Assembly (NCBI GenBank): GCA_014904985.1
Contig: MU128916.1
Coordinates: 31,805-95,804, forward strand
Direction: 5' to 3'
DNA: 64,000 nt
Origin: Hydnum rufescens UP504
Lineage: Eukaryota > Basidiomycota > Agaricomycetes > Cantharellales > Hydnaceae
Shown here: positions 1-12,257 of the stretch, piece after piece
How positions within the stretch are numbered: the first letter of the stretch is position 1
Layout: every line of letters begins with the position of its first letter
Program-made: the position numbers and the translations under genes
Notes under the pieces: generated by a model
Told to the model about the DNA's origin: nothing
The model's database searches: none
What the model saw: the letters and a program-made list of their open reading frames with translations, nothing else

Positions 1-3000
1 TCTCATCGGGGAGGAATATGTTGAACTGTGGGAGATGAGAGCTCACTCACAAAGTGGACGATAAGATGAGGCTAGGCTTGCCTGCATTCCATGATTTGGT
101 AATGCCGAGGTTTTGAGACTTGAGAGAGCCGTAGTAAGACATGTACGCAGAGGTAAGACCGAGAGCGCTGCAGACGAGGCGTCGCTGTTCCTCTCTTCTA
201 GTTTCTACATCATCCCATTCTTCGCTCCAGCCAGGGGTAGCAAGCCACAATGGGGTAAGCTTCCGGCAGGAGGGCGACATGGTGGAGAGCTGGAAGTGCG
301 AACATGAGCAACCTTGTTTTGTCGCCCTTCGACTTATTGCAGCCTGGCCTATGTCATCGGGAAATGGCGAGAATAGGGTGCGCACACTGTTAGGATTAAA
401 TATCGTTACGTTGTACTCCTCTTTGTCTAAATCCAGGAAACCAAGCCCCAAGATGAGACTGTCGAGAATGAATAGAGCCGATCGCGCACGGCTCTCAGAA
501 TGCGCAGGATGGCAGCACGATTCGAAGATCATAAAGAGCTATACAAGATATACAATTAGATATGAATCTGCTCCCCCGATTATTTAGTTCACGATGAAAA
601 CGGACCAGAGCAGCCTGTGCGAGGTCAGGAGTAATCCATCCAGAGTTCAGTGACATATCGAAATGACTTTGAGCTAGATCTCGTAATTCCACTGCCCGTG
701 TTTGCTTGAGCATTCGGCATAAACAGATCGAAAGGAACTCACAAGCTTTGAGTCTCCCCGCTTCACCCAACCCTATTACACTGGTGCTTCGTATTAAGGT
801 CGACAGCGCAAGCATGGGAAATACGAGCGATGGTTGTACATGTTCCCGTTGACTAGGGTGGTGAAAAGTAGAGAAAAATAATGGGACGTTGATGCTTAGA
901 GGGAAAACAAGTCTCAGTCACACATCCCCAAAGATGGTATGCAGCAGGCAGCGTACAATGAAACCAAGGAATGGGAGGCTCGGAAACTTCAACACCCGAA
1001 AAATCTCAGCCCAAATAAAAGAAATAGGGGCAACCAGGACCCACAGATGTGAAAGGTCGTCCGTAATGCAACGGGCAGCATGAGCTCTGGTCCCACCATA
1101 GTATGTCGTCAGACTCTCCCACCACATCTGGCGACTGAATTCCACAGAAGGCTGGTTGAGCATTTCGTAGGAACGTGCCCCCAAGGCGTCGGGAGTGGTG
1201 GCCAAAACCCCTCAAAGTTGAATTCATCAGCATCTTCATGACTTGGGTGGTCATTTCCAAAATCTTGGAAGCGGTCATACACGAGACCGCCCCTCGTGGA
1301 ACACCATATCAGCCGTTTCGGCTTGATTATACACTAATGATATACTCACTGGATGCGACTAGAAGCCATGGGCAAGAAATTCGGATGGTGCGACATACGA
1401 TCCGTTGCCTCTGGAAAGGAAGGGCATAGATGTGTCTACGCACAAAGGGTGAGATTGTCGCTACGAAAGGATACAAGTCATGGACGCACCGCAACTAATA
1501 GGTCTCGATGTACAATATCCGTTCCCCCTGATATTGTAGATGAAGATGATGCAAAGCTGTGATGACTTCGTGCAACCTGCTGTTTGCCTGCATCTGTCAT
1601 CCGTAGCAACCTGCATGGGGATGACTGGGAGGCTATACCAAAACGCAGGGACGACTGTGCATTGTCGGGCAGATGGGGATTATATAACCGAGTGTCAACA
1701 ATGGCACGAGGACTGAAATTCGGAGGACGTTCGTCTGAGAGGTTCAGTGGAAATGATCGATCTGCACTCTGGTCTCGGGTACCCGTGGATGGAGAAGGCT
1801 CTGGCTGCAGAACACTGAAAGAATTCAGGACGGACCCAGAGTCGGACCAGCCCGGAGGAAGTAGCAGGGAATCATTTGACGTGGGTGGTCGAGTCCCAGA
1901 ATGGTGAACGTAGCTTTGGAAAAGACGCACTGAAGGTGAACCCACCAAGAGATCCTGTGTTGGAGTTTCATTCACTGATGTTTGCTGAAATAGCGCAGGT
2001 GTACCAGGAGATGGATTGACTCTCGCGCCACCTAACGATCCCGTGGGAGGGGTGGACGACCTGTTTGAGGACTCCATGCGTGAAATATTCCCGCTCGCAT
2101 TTGGTGTTGTGTACGGAGGGGATTGCGTGCTGGAAGAGGCTATAGGACTACAACATCATTGGAGGAACGACGGGGGTGAATCGAGGAGGGGAAAAGCCCA
2201 GAATTCTGATGGGATCGGACTCGAGGGTGGCGATCGGGGCCACGCCGTCGTGGTTCATCGTCGTACTCGCACTTCGGACTCCTTCGTCTGATGCATGTCA
2301 GGCAAACTGGATGGGTCCCATCACATTTTATTTTACGAGTACGACTAAGACAATTCGACTTGGGATTACAGCTGTTTGCAATTTACAAGGCGCGGCGGAA
2401 ATTTTACATCCGAGGGATGGGCGCCAATAGTGAAATCGAACGCAGCCCATATCTTGCCCAATTCCTACGATAAAAATATGAAAAATATACCATTAGACAG
2501 CCCTATGTGTTACCTAGCAACACACACTGTTATATTTGCTTGAATCTCTGAATTGATTGTGGTAGAGGAGGTGTCGACGGGAGCCCACCCTTGACCACAC
2601 GCAAGCTGGTCTGAAGCCAAATCTCATTGGAATATTTCCTAAAATATTTTTTAACGCGTAATACAAGTGCTTCTAGTGCCCTGGGGCCTTTTTTAATTGG
2701 GCGCTTGTATCTCTTGTACACAGAAAGGATATGTATTTACCTAGATAGATATATGTCCTTTCTGTGGGCAAGAAATACAAAGATCCAAAAAAAAAGGCCC
2801 CAAGGCGCTAGAAGCACTTGTATTACACGTTAAAAAATATTTTAGGAAATATTCCAATGAGATTTGGTTTCAGACAAGCTTGCGTGTGGTCAAGGGTGGG
2901 CTCCCGTCGACACCTCCTCTACCATGATTAATTCAGAAGTTCAAGCAAATATAACAGTGTGTGTTGCTAGGTAACACATAGGGCCATCTAATGGTATATT

Positions 3001-3230
3001 TTTCATATTTTTATCGTAGGAATTGGGCAAGATATGGGCTGCGTTCGATTTCACTATTGGCGCCCATCCCCCGGATGTAAAATTTCCGCCGCGCCTTGTA
3101 AATTGCAAACAGCTGTAAGCCACGGACGGATGGTAGAATAATTATGAAAACTGCGTACCATTGGCGACAAGCCAAATAAGCGCGATGTCGCCCTCGCCCT
3201 TTGCCAGCCTCGTTGGCAGGATTTGTACTG
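1..3230 (-). pseudogene. Degenerate Zn2Cys6 transcription factor, left tandem copy
   Basis: Minus-strand paralogue of the gene at 5215-8034, continuing past the left window edge. The zinc cluster is complete once intron 1 (2345-3158) is removed: ACRQ joins CRTRKIKCDG, followed by the second half CLTC...KCEYD. Exon 2 then runs into a stop near 2145 because about 4 nt are missing compared with the right copy. A second 1-nt loss near 1200 (the PPTPDTLG region) breaks the frame again. The ATG that begins MDPANEAGKG in the right copy reads TNPANEAGKG here. The intron donor near 1028 is also altered (gtgggt instead of gtgagt). Intron 1 holds a 747-bp transposable element. Downstream blocks still resemble the fungal transcription-factor middle domain. 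Decay is inferred from these lesions. Transcription is possible but a functional regulator is unlikely. Confidence 0.8.
2369..3115. mobile_element. 747-bp foldback (MITE-like) element with TA target duplication
   Basis: The element begins CAGCTGTTTGC and ends with the exact inverse GCAAACAGCTG, flanked on both sides by TA (2367-2368 and 3116-3117). The right gene copy has the uninterrupted site at 7932-7941, so the insertion boundaries are read directly. Almost the whole element is one inverted repeat: arms of roughly 330-350 bp around a short centre at about 2700-2790, where a smaller palindrome (cagaaaggatat...atatgtcctttctg) is nested. No transposase frame is present, so it is non-autonomous. 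The TA duplication suggests mobilisation by a Tc1/mariner-type transposase, but that is inference. Confidence 0.85.
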
Positions 3231-3545
3231 TGTATATTTTGAGCTGCAGAAGAGGAGAAAGGCTGTTGACTGCACATGTCGCCGGCCAATGTACCGTCGA
3301 GGCCTGATAAATGATCAATAGCCAAATTGTCATCAGCTTGCCTCGTGCTCCGAACTGAAATTTGACCATCGAGGTCGAGCAATAGTTTGGGGACATGTCC
3401 AATGCAGTGGACGAGTGGTACTGAAAGCTGCTGACCTAGGATTAAAGAACACTTTTGACGCCAACAATGTTCCCGGCGTGTCGTTTCTTTTCATAGTTGA
3501 GGGCATTTCAGTGATGATTTCACCCTTGAAACGGAAGGAGGAGCC

Positions 3546-5214
3546 GAGGACTCGGCTCCGGGATCAGCTTACATCAACATGCTGGACGGAAAGATCCGTA
3601 CCTGGTATGCCACGTGTCTCGATCAGGTCTCGATCAGTTGGTGTCACCCATTCATTACAGTACATGAGATCGGAAAAATTGTGGGTGAGTATGGACGTGG
3701 GTGTTGGGAGTATATCTGGCCACAAATGATATCCACGATTATTTTCCTGACTCAAAATAATCCAAATCACTATTTTTGTGCACCAGTCATTTGCACTCCA
3801 AATGAGTGGTGCCTAGCAAAACGAGCTGAAAGCCCCTGAGCCCCTGACTGCGCTGTGACGTCTCCCTGTGACTGGGACTTCTTAGCCGAGATGGAAGATA
3901 TCATATGATTCTCAGCAACGGCCAGGAGGGGCGTTCGGCAGTAGTTACTCGATCCATCCAACTAGGCGAGCTTGCTGGTGGCAAAGCGGACATTCCATCC
4001 TTCATCGACAACGGACCCTCTATGATTGAATTATTCATTAAAGCACCGAATAAATCATGGAATGGGCGCTGGGCCGTGCTTGTCCTCGAATCCGATTGGT
4101 TCTTGGGCACGGTGTGGTTACTGTAACTGCAGTCTATGTGGTTCATCTGATCGTGGGGGTCTTTATACCCAATACATCAGCGCAATATCCCGCCAGGTCC
4201 AATATACGAGTATAATCCCAGATGTTCTCTACGACGTCGCAGCATAGCTCTGGTGTTGAAGAATCATGATAAGAGCCCAACAGGGAAGGCTAGTGCGGTA
4301 ACCGGCGCAGGTGCGTAGGCATGTGGGCATATGGACAATAGAAGAGCCGCGACGCGGCGGACGCCCATCTAGGCTACGCTTTGCAATTAATTGATTAGGG
4401 GTGACCTATAAAAAAAATCAGGCTACAATAATAGAACGAAGGCCCGAACATCATTCACAGGAGGAGCGAATAAGGCAACTAACTCTATCGGCGCGTGTAC
4501 ACTAGTACTACCTATAGGATCATATAGCTGGGATGGGGAGGAGGAGAGATCCCAGCGCGAATGCATGCGTCAACGAGACGCAGGTGTATAGTCTCGTACT
4601 TTTGTCTTGGGTCTATAGACCCGACCACCATTATTATTAGCAGCTCGACACCAAGATAAGCAAAACACGCACAATTCGAAGGAAAGAGGACCATGAGGCA
4701 CTCGACGGTTGGCAACAATTGAATACATAAATCAAGAGCAAGGTGAAGAGTCGGGTCTTGTTTCCAAATATCCAAGTAACTCCAGAAGGCCAGCAGTCAA
4801 TACCAAACCTGATCATGACACAATCCACGGTGACCTACCGATCGAGCTGGTTGTGGAACCAAAAGGTCAAGTACGGTCGAGTAGCCAATGGATTCTCCTT
4901 CAGGCCTTTAATGCGTGACAACGCCCCAAGAGAGTGTCGCATAACGTTTTTTTGTTGGTAGACTTCAATGGAAAATGCGTTCAGTATCATGAAACGTTCC
5001 AATGACGATGGCACCTACGCCATGACAATGCCTCGTCCCGATGGAAGCGAGGATCCCCGCTGCATATACGATAGTGCATAAGTAAAGCCCAACGAAAAGG
5101 CACATCGGGACGTACATGCTCGGATGTGGTATATATCGGCTATAGTGAGATGATACAAGGTTCTTAATGCTGCACAGTGAAGTATAGTCGGTGATCAACC
5201 CCAAACTTGAAGAG
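3546..5214. other. Intergenic spacer between the duplicated units; nothing recognised
   Basis: This spacer of about 1.7 kb holds only short overlapping reading frames without recognisable domains, consistent splice pairs or conserved motifs. No tRNA-like structure, tandem repeat or transposon end was seen. Confidence 0.5.
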
Positions 5215-8034
5215 CTATAACAGGCGTACTCGAATAGAATTTGGCGCCCAAAATAAACTACAAATTAATGAGTCTTTCGGCATTGGACTTAACAGGCAAG
5301 AAAAAGAAAACCCACAATTCGCCCTCTCTATATCACAGGTATGCATATCCAGTAGTTTCTGGATCCGCTCAGATTCTAGCCATGCCTGCACTGCAAACTG
5401 GCCTTTATCATATTCGGACATACTCTCGTCATAATGCACGCTTAAGCAACCTATATACAGCATAGGACACCACGAGCGAAGTGCCCATGTGGACTGTTTC
5501 GCGGCCAAGCCATCCCGCATTTGTGGAGGCCCAAAGAGTTTCTCACCCGGGAACAAGACCTTGAACTGTGGGAGAAGGGAACTCAGTCCCAAGGCGCAGA
5601 CGATAAGATGAGGCTTGCCTACATTCCATGGTTTGGCAATATGGAGACTTTGAGATATGAGAGAGCCGTAGTAAGACATGTAGAGAGAAGTAAGGGGGAG
5701 GGCGCTCCAGACAACCCGTCGTTGTTCCTCTCTTCTAGTTTCCACATCATCCCATTCTGCACCCCAACCAGGGCCAGTAGCCCACAAGGGGCTAAGCTTC
5801 AGAGATGAGGGGGACATGGTGGAGAGCTGAAAGTCCGAACATGAGCAACCTTGGTTTGCCGCCCCCTGACCTATAGCAGCCTGGCCAATGTGACCCTGAG
5901 ATGGCGAGAATAGGGAGTGCACACTATTAGGATTAAACGCCGTCACGTTGCGCTCGTCTTTGTCTAAATCGAGGAGACCAAGCCCCAAGATGAGACTGTC
6001 GAAAAGGAACAGAGCCGACAGCGCTCGGCTCTCAGAATGGGCAGGATGGCAGGATGATTCGAAGATCATAAGGAGCTATACAAGATATATAGTTAGATAT
6101 GAATCTGCTCGCCGAATGGTTTCATTCATGATGAAAACGGACCAAAGCCGCCTTTGCGAGGTCAGGAGTAATCCATCCAGAGTTCAGTGACATATCGAAA
6201 TGATTTTGCGCTAGATTCCGTAACTCCACTACCCGTCTTCGCTTGAGCGTTCGGCATTGATACATCGAAGGGAACTCACAAGCTTTGAATCTCCCCGCTT
6301 CGCCTAACCCTACTATATCGGTGCTTCGAAATAAGGTCGACAGGGCAAGCATGGCAAATACGAGTGATGGTTGTACATGTTCCCGTTGACTAGGATGATG
6401 AAAAGTGGAGAAAAATAATGGGAGGTTGATGCTGGGAGGGGAAACGAGTCTCAGTCGCACGTCCCTCAAGATGGAATGCAGCAGGCAGCATACAATGAAA
6501 ACAAGGAATGGGTGACTCGGAAACTTCAACACCCGAAAAATCTCAGCCCAAATAAACGAAATAGGGGCAACCAGGACTCACAAATGTGAAAGGTCGTCCG
6601 TAATGCAATGGGTAGCATGAGCTCTGGTCCCACCATAGTATCTCGTCAAACTCCTCCACCACATCTGGCGACTGAATTCAACAGAAGGCTGGTTGAGCAT
6701 TTCGTACGAATGTGCCCCTAAGGTATCGGGAGTTGGCGGCCAAAATTCCTCAAAGTTGAATTCATCGGCATCTTCATGACTTGGGCCGTCATTTTCAAAA
6801 TCTTGGAAGCGATTAGACACGAGACCACCCCTCGAGGACCAACATATCAGTCTTTCGGCTTGATTATACACTGATGATATACATACTGCACGCGACTTGA
6901 ACCCATCGGCAAGATATTCGGATCGTCGGCAACCGGCGGCACGTGATCCGTCGCCTCTGGAAAGGAATTGTATGGATAGGTCTAGGCATAGAGGGTGAGT
7001 GTCACTACGAGATGATACAGGTCATGGACACACCCAAACCGATAGGTCTGAATGTACAATATTCATTGCTCTTGATATTGTAGACGAAGATGATGCAAAG
7101 ATGTGAGGACTTTGTACCATCTGGCGCTGGCCTGTATCTGCCTCCGTAGCAACCTGGATGGGGATGACTGGGACGCTATACCGAAACCCAGAGGACGAGC
7201 GTGGATCATTGTCGGGAAAATAGGGACTATGTGGTGGAGCGTCAGCAATGGTGCGAGGACTGAAATTCGGATAAGGACGGTCGTTCTCGGGGTTCGGTGG
7301 AAATGAGCGATTTTCACCCTGATCACGGGTACCCGTGGATAGAGAAGGCCCTGGATGCAGAATACTGAAGGAATTCAGGACGAAGCCAGCGTCGGACGAG
7401 CCCGGACGAGAAACAGGAAGTAGGGGGGAATCATTTGACGTGGGCGGACGAGTCTCAGAATGGTGAAGGTGGCCGTGGAAAGGACGCATTGAAGGTGAAC
7501 CCCCAAAGAGATCCTGTGTTGGAGTTTCGTTCACCGATCCTTGCTGAAACAGCGTAGATGCATCGCGAGATGGATTGAGTCTTATGCTATCCAATGATCC
7601 CCTGGGAGGGGTGGACGATCCGCTTGAGAACCCCATGCCTGGAGTATTCGCGCTCGCATTCGGTGTTATGTAGGAAGGGGATTGCGTGCTGGGAGGGGTT
7701 ATGGGACTTGCTACGACATCATTCGAAGATCGCTTTTGTGAACGACGCGAGGAAGGGAAAGATCCAGCATCCTGATGGGATCGGACTCGGGGACGACGAT
7801 CGGGGCCACGGTGTCCGGGTTGATCGTCGTACTCACATTTCAGGCTCTTTCGTCTGATGCACGTGAGGCAAACTGGATGGGACCCATCACATTTTATTTT
7901 ACGAGAACGACTAAGAAAAAAATTCGACCTGAGATCAAGCCACGGGCTAGAATAATTATGGGAACTGCGCACCATTGGCGACAAGCCAAATAAGTGCGGC
8001 GTCGACCTTTGCCAGCCTCGTTGGCAGGATCCAT
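5215..8034 (-). CDS. Zn2Cys6 fungal transcription factor, right (intact) tandem copy
   Basis: Seven exons give an unbroken 813-codon frame including the stop: 8034-7973, 7910-7034, 6954-6887, 6830-6582, 6515-6280, 6228-6143 and 6075-5215, all with GT..AG introns of 51-79 nt. The protein starts MDPANEAGKG and carries a Zn(II)2Cys6 binuclear cluster at about residues 18-45, split by intron 1 (ACRQ / CRSRKIKCDG, then CLTC...KCEYD). A basic stretch (RGPDRRPRVR) and a Ser/Pro-rich region follow. The C-terminal half has the helical character of fungal middle homology regions (EEQRRVVWSALPLTS, then AWLESERIQKLLDMHTCD). Such proteins are nuclear, DNA-binding regulators; target genes cannot be told from sequence. 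An upstream in-frame ATG at 8139 is an alternative start. The last 30 or so residues are uncertain because another intron could remove them. Confidence 0.8.
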
Positions 8035-8335
8035 ATTGTGTATATTTTGAGCTGCAGAAGAGGAGAAAGGCTGCTGACTGCCCACGTTACCGACCAATGT
8101 AGCGTCGAAGTCTGATAAATGGAATAGCCAAGTTATCATCAGAATACTGATCAGCTTGCCTCATGCTCCAAACTGAAATTTGACCACCGAGCTCGAATAG
8201 CTTGGGAATATGTCCAGCGCAGTGGACGAGTGGTACTGAAAGCTGCTGACTTTGGACCCCAACGAAGTGCCAAGTGTCAACAACTTGTTAGTTAAGGACA
8301 TTCCGAATTCGCCCCCAAAACGGAAGTGGGAACAG
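5541..8335. repeat. Right unit of a tandem segmental duplication
   Basis: Partner of 1-3545 in the same orientation. It carries the intact transcription factor gene and the empty insertion site of the foldback element. The gene's 3' end (5215-5540) lies outside the part that can be compared, because the left unit runs off the window. Confidence 0.85.
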
Positions 8336-10600
8336 AACCACCTTACATCAGCGCAGCGTCGTTAGTTGATCCGCCCTGCCCGGATGTAAAACCGAACACC
8401 GAGAATATGGTGCAATTCATTTTGAACGCAACTGGCACCCAGATGCAAAACCGGTAATACAACGTCCGCAGAAGGTGAGGTACATAGGTGCGGAAACATA
8501 AGTAAATAGTTCAGACATTTTTAAGTTATTTGTCAATCCAGTTCACGGATTTTGGGCCAAGAAATGTGGTAAACCTAGGTCCCTCCGCCCACGGATTTCA
8601 GCTCTCGGAGGTGGTATATATCCAAACCTAGGTCGGGATCCACACTCCTTACTCCCGGGGTACTCAAGGTAATGTTCTGGTATGGTGGACAATAATAGAA
8701 GGGTCTCCATCTCATGCATCTCATCGTAGGGCGCCGACTTAAGATTGCAGTGAAAGAAAGGAACTTATCAAAATACAGTATGGAAAATACGGTCTTTGGG
8801 AGGTTCGTGTTTATAGTTGGTGGAAACTAGGTAGTTTGGTAGACTGGAAGCCTAAGGGAGTTGCCCGGCCAAAAAGGGGGATGTGACGACTCGTGACAAG
8901 AAGCCTAGTTCTCGTTTGGTTGCCGGCTCCAAACACCGGAACCTCAAATGAAGCTCGCACTGTACTCACTCTAAGTCTAACAAAATGTGACGTCGAAAAA
9001 GTCGCTAGAACCAATAGCAACCCTCACATCTGGGGGTTTGCTCTCTGCCGTAGGATGTCACACGCCTAAAAAAAAAGGAGTTCAAGGATTTTATATCTAT
9101 CAACGTCAGTTTCCCTTTATTGTAAATCTTCATCGTTCTTTACACTATTCCACATTGTCCCGGAACGCGTATGCGCTGTGCGCCTTGGTGAGGTGTAGTC
9201 CTGTGTCAACAAAATTTCACGCTAATTGAGGGATCAGGGTGTGTTGTTTATAGTGAAGTGTGGCTGGTGATGATCATCTATACCCGCACGACATTGGCAT
9301 CTGACGCCCCCCCACCCTAATCCCGCCTTTTTTCCCCTTGCAATTAGTGATGTCCTGTTGTAAGTCAGCCCTACAGTCTACATTATGTGGGGGCACATTC
9401 CAAGAAACAACGTCCGTTTCCAGTTCTGATCGTTTGGTACGTGCCTTCCAGTAGTATGATTGCAAATGTAACCTTTTTTGCACCCCGTGCAATTGTGTAG
9501 GCTTTGGACCGGAATGAAAAAGCTCTTGCTGAAGAACGTGTGCTTTGTTGCTCTTTACATGGTGTCCGATGCTACGTTGGGTCTAGTGATCGCGGGGTGT
9601 ACCACGACGTTTCTTTATCGAAACAGCACCGGATTTAAAACGTTAGTGCTTTCGGCATGTTCAGGGAAGTGATTCTAACGATTGGTTTTTTGGAAGTACT
9701 GACACGGCTATGAATCGTATGGTGAAATATTCCATAAGCACGGGCCTTGTTGCTAGGTATTGGACCTCTAAAATTTTCTGGAGCGTCAGTCTTTTGACAA
9801 ACCGCGCACGTAGTGTTGTGTGCTTGGCCTCCTTCGTCTTGGTACGGCCTTCCCGATCACGACTGCTAACAGGAATACTTACAGGATACTTACAGTTCCT
9901 CACGGTCGGATTCACGGACGTGGGAGTTATAGTCCAGGTCGTATCTGTCCGTTCGTACGCGATGGCCTTGCTTGGAAAGTAAGCGTTCCCTTTGCAATCG
10001 CTCTCCTGATATTAGTCCCCCCTCTGCAGTCTCCACATGGGCTCTAATTTCAAGCCTCGAACTGTCGAGAGTATTCGCGTGCCGCTTTCCATAATTCACG
10101 GAACTAATGGTCAGGTCCTCCGAGGTAGAAGTGGGTCGACCTCTCTTCCAAAGGCTATGGATGGGATGCAAGCGGTTAAGAATAGCAAAGGTACGGCGCT
10201 TTCGACTCGGCTATTCTCCGGAGAAATTGGTCACAGAATCAACGACTGAGCAGGGATCTGGGACGAAATGTGAATGTCCAATCAAACATTTGTTGCCACT
10301 TCGTAATCTTTCGCACAACTTCAGCAAGAGGGGACGAATCCAAATCTCAAGATCTAGAAAGCAGCTATAAGCGAGGCCCCCACCACTTCAGCTGCTGGAG
10401 AAACGATCTTCAGTGTGCCCTCTGCGCACACTTCTCTCTTGTATAATCCAACCTTCAGTTTGTGAACATAATTTCGCGAAATCCATGAGCTACGGTAGAG
10501 CGAGCCCAAAGTGAGGAGTCTGGAAGTCATGATTGTAATACACAGGGGCTATGATGTTACGAGGGTATATATATCGTGGTGTAGTCTGTTCCTTATCGCC
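8140..10600. other. Gene-poor intergenic region
   Basis: About 2.4 kb between the transcription factor start and the end of the next gene. It includes the last homologous part of the right duplication unit (to about 8335) and a decayed fragment resembling the neighbouring gene (about 8590-8675, listed separately). The remaining reading frames are short, lack recognisable domains and are not connected by convincing splice sites. No RNA gene was recognised. Confidence 0.5.
8590..8675 (-). pseudogene. Fragment resembling exon 2 of the 10.6-12.1 kb gene
   Basis: The stretch around 8615-8665 (tatatccaaacctaggtc, tccacactccttactccc, then actcaagg) closely matches 10775-10830 (tatatcccaacctgggtc, tccacactccttgccccc, then actcaagg) in the same orientation. 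The matching segment encodes the GARSVEPDPGWDITWW part of that protein. Only some 80 bp are recognisable, so it is a relic with no coding capacity. Confidence 0.55.
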
Positions 10601-12086
10601 TCATGCCACCTCAGCATCACACTCTGTGTCTCGTGTCGTTCCATCGCCTATCAGAACTGGTAGTGTTTGAGAAGCCAACAAAGCGGTAGAACTTGAAACG
10701 TCAGGATCCGGGTGTCGCGAGACGCTCGACAGGGATTCGTCCAATAGCGGATCTGAGGCCGGCCGAGACCACCAGGTTATATCCCAACCTGGGTCTGGTT
10801 CCACACTCCTTGCCCCCCGAGCACTCAAGGCTAGCCTGGCTAGTTCCCTTGCCCTCGCCTGATCCTGTAAGTCATCCGACGATGATCGCAGGGTTCTCAT
10901 ACGCTGCAGCAATCCCTCGCGCTCCGCGCGGCGGGTGGTGAAGCCTTCCAACGTTCGAACCCGAGGTTCCTGTGACAGGTCCAAGGTGGCTGTTAAATCT
11001 ATCATGGATAGGGGTGGAAATTCCGGGAAAGAGGCGGATGGTCGCTGTGAGAGGTCACGGGGAGAAGAAACAGGACTCCAGTCAGATGACACCCGATTCC
11101 CTAGTCGGCTTCGAACCTCAGCCATGCGTTCACGCTCCCGTTCACGGACCGCAGTATGAAAATCCGTATGAGCAACATTTTCTGTCGCCGTAGCCACAGG
11201 CAACAGACGGCGTCTAATAACCGTTCGCCCTTCAAGTGTGATTGGGTATGATGGAGAACGATAAGAATCAGACGTGGATGCTGACTGAGATTCGGGACCT
11301 GCATGCATTGGTAATTCAGAACGTGGGGAGAAAGAATATTCGGGTGATGGGGTGACACGGCTTGGAAGAAAAAGATGGATAACGTTGTTATCGCGTCGTT
11401 CACGAGATGAAGACGATATTCGCTCTTGATGACTGCTGCATAACTGGATCGACGTTCCAAGGACATTGCCACTGTAGAGGATGTATAGCGTTTACACTTA
11501 TATCACCATTGGGGCATTATGCGCAAGCTCACCAGACGACGCAGCCAAACGCACGCCTAATGCATCCACATGGCATCGACCCTGGTTTTCTCGGAGACGT
11601 CTCTGCATAAGGCAAGGCCTCAAAGTAGATGTCTTCGAGTGTCGCAACTGCCCGGGGTACAGAGGCTACCCATGCCCGGAGTTCGGAATTGGGTTGGGCA
11701 GCGACATCGAGCAATTCGCCACAGCCATTTGATGGCTGCTGACTGGGCGAGGAGAAAGCGAAGCAGTCGGAATACTTTCGCTTCAGAGAATTCGGCAGAA
11801 CAGGAAGGGGAAAGGGCACAAACGGTTTATTAATTTGGTCCTCATTTGACGGGGGAGCGTCAGTTCTTCCGCAACGAATGCGGTGTCCAAGTGTCCTCTC
11901 CTGAAGAGAGAGGTTGCGTTGGGTGACCTCGTCGGGAGGGGGATCCTCTCCAGCGCGGTCTCTAGAGACAGAGCTACGGCGGTCCCCGCGCAAGGCGCCC
12001 CGTCTCCTCAGCTGCGATGCCTGTGCAGTGCGTAGCATGGAGAGCACATCGGTCTCAGACTGGTCAAGAGATTGCGACTGTTCCAT
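10601..12086 (-). CDS. Hypothetical protein, Ser/Arg-rich and largely disordered
   Basis: Two exons (12086-11533 and 11471-10601) joined by a 61-nt GT..AG intron give 475 codons including the stop; the phases match (TG|T). The protein starts MEQSQSLDQSETDVLSML and is rich in Ser, Arg, Glu and Pro. Its more structured-looking parts are PFPLPVLPNSLKRKYSDCF, RAWVASVPRAVATLEDIYFEAL and a charged helical stretch near the middle (AVRERERERMAEVRSRL). There is no signal peptide, membrane segment or domain I recognise. It is divergent with the SUMO protease gene (172 bp between starts). A partial copy of its second exon lies near 8.6 kb. No function is proposed. Confidence 0.65.
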
Positions 12087-12257
12087 CGTACTGCTTTATG
12101 GGCCAAGCGTCGTTGACTAGTTGACACCGTGGTCTCCCCGCGTGGGGTGTAAGTGGTCGGCAAACCAAGTATGGCGCAAACTTCAGTGTCGGAATTTGCC
12201 GATATTCCCCATTCAGCTCAGGGCGTGCACGACTGACCTTTGAGTGTTCCCTGTGGC
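12087..12257. promoter_or_regulatory. Shared upstream region of two divergent genes
   Basis: The gap between the minus-strand ATG at 12086 and the plus-strand ATG at 12258 must hold both promoters. No clear TATA box or known operator was recognised, so the call rests on gene orientation alone. Confidence 0.4.

Larger units (their letters stand above)
1..3545. repeat. Left unit of a tandem segmental duplication
   Basis: Collinear in direct orientation with about 5541-8335: position 1 matches about 5541, and similarity persists through exons, introns and the sequence upstream of the gene until about 3545/8335, where both read ...aaacggaag. Apart from the 747-bp insertion the two units differ by scattered substitutions and small indels, so the duplication is not recent. 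The unit continues beyond the left edge of the window. Confidence 0.85.

Noticed and set aside
8370..8460. Short segments (cggatgtaaaaccg, agatgcaaaaccgg) resembling the arms of the foldback element
   Set aside because: The match is only about 10-12 bp in each place, with no terminal CAGCTG and no TA-flanked ends; not enough for a second element.
10945..10965. Sequence like a tRNA B box (gttcgaaccc)
   Set aside because: It lies in coding sequence of the hypothetical gene with no matching A box or cloverleaf nearby; no tRNA gene could be supported anywhere in the window.
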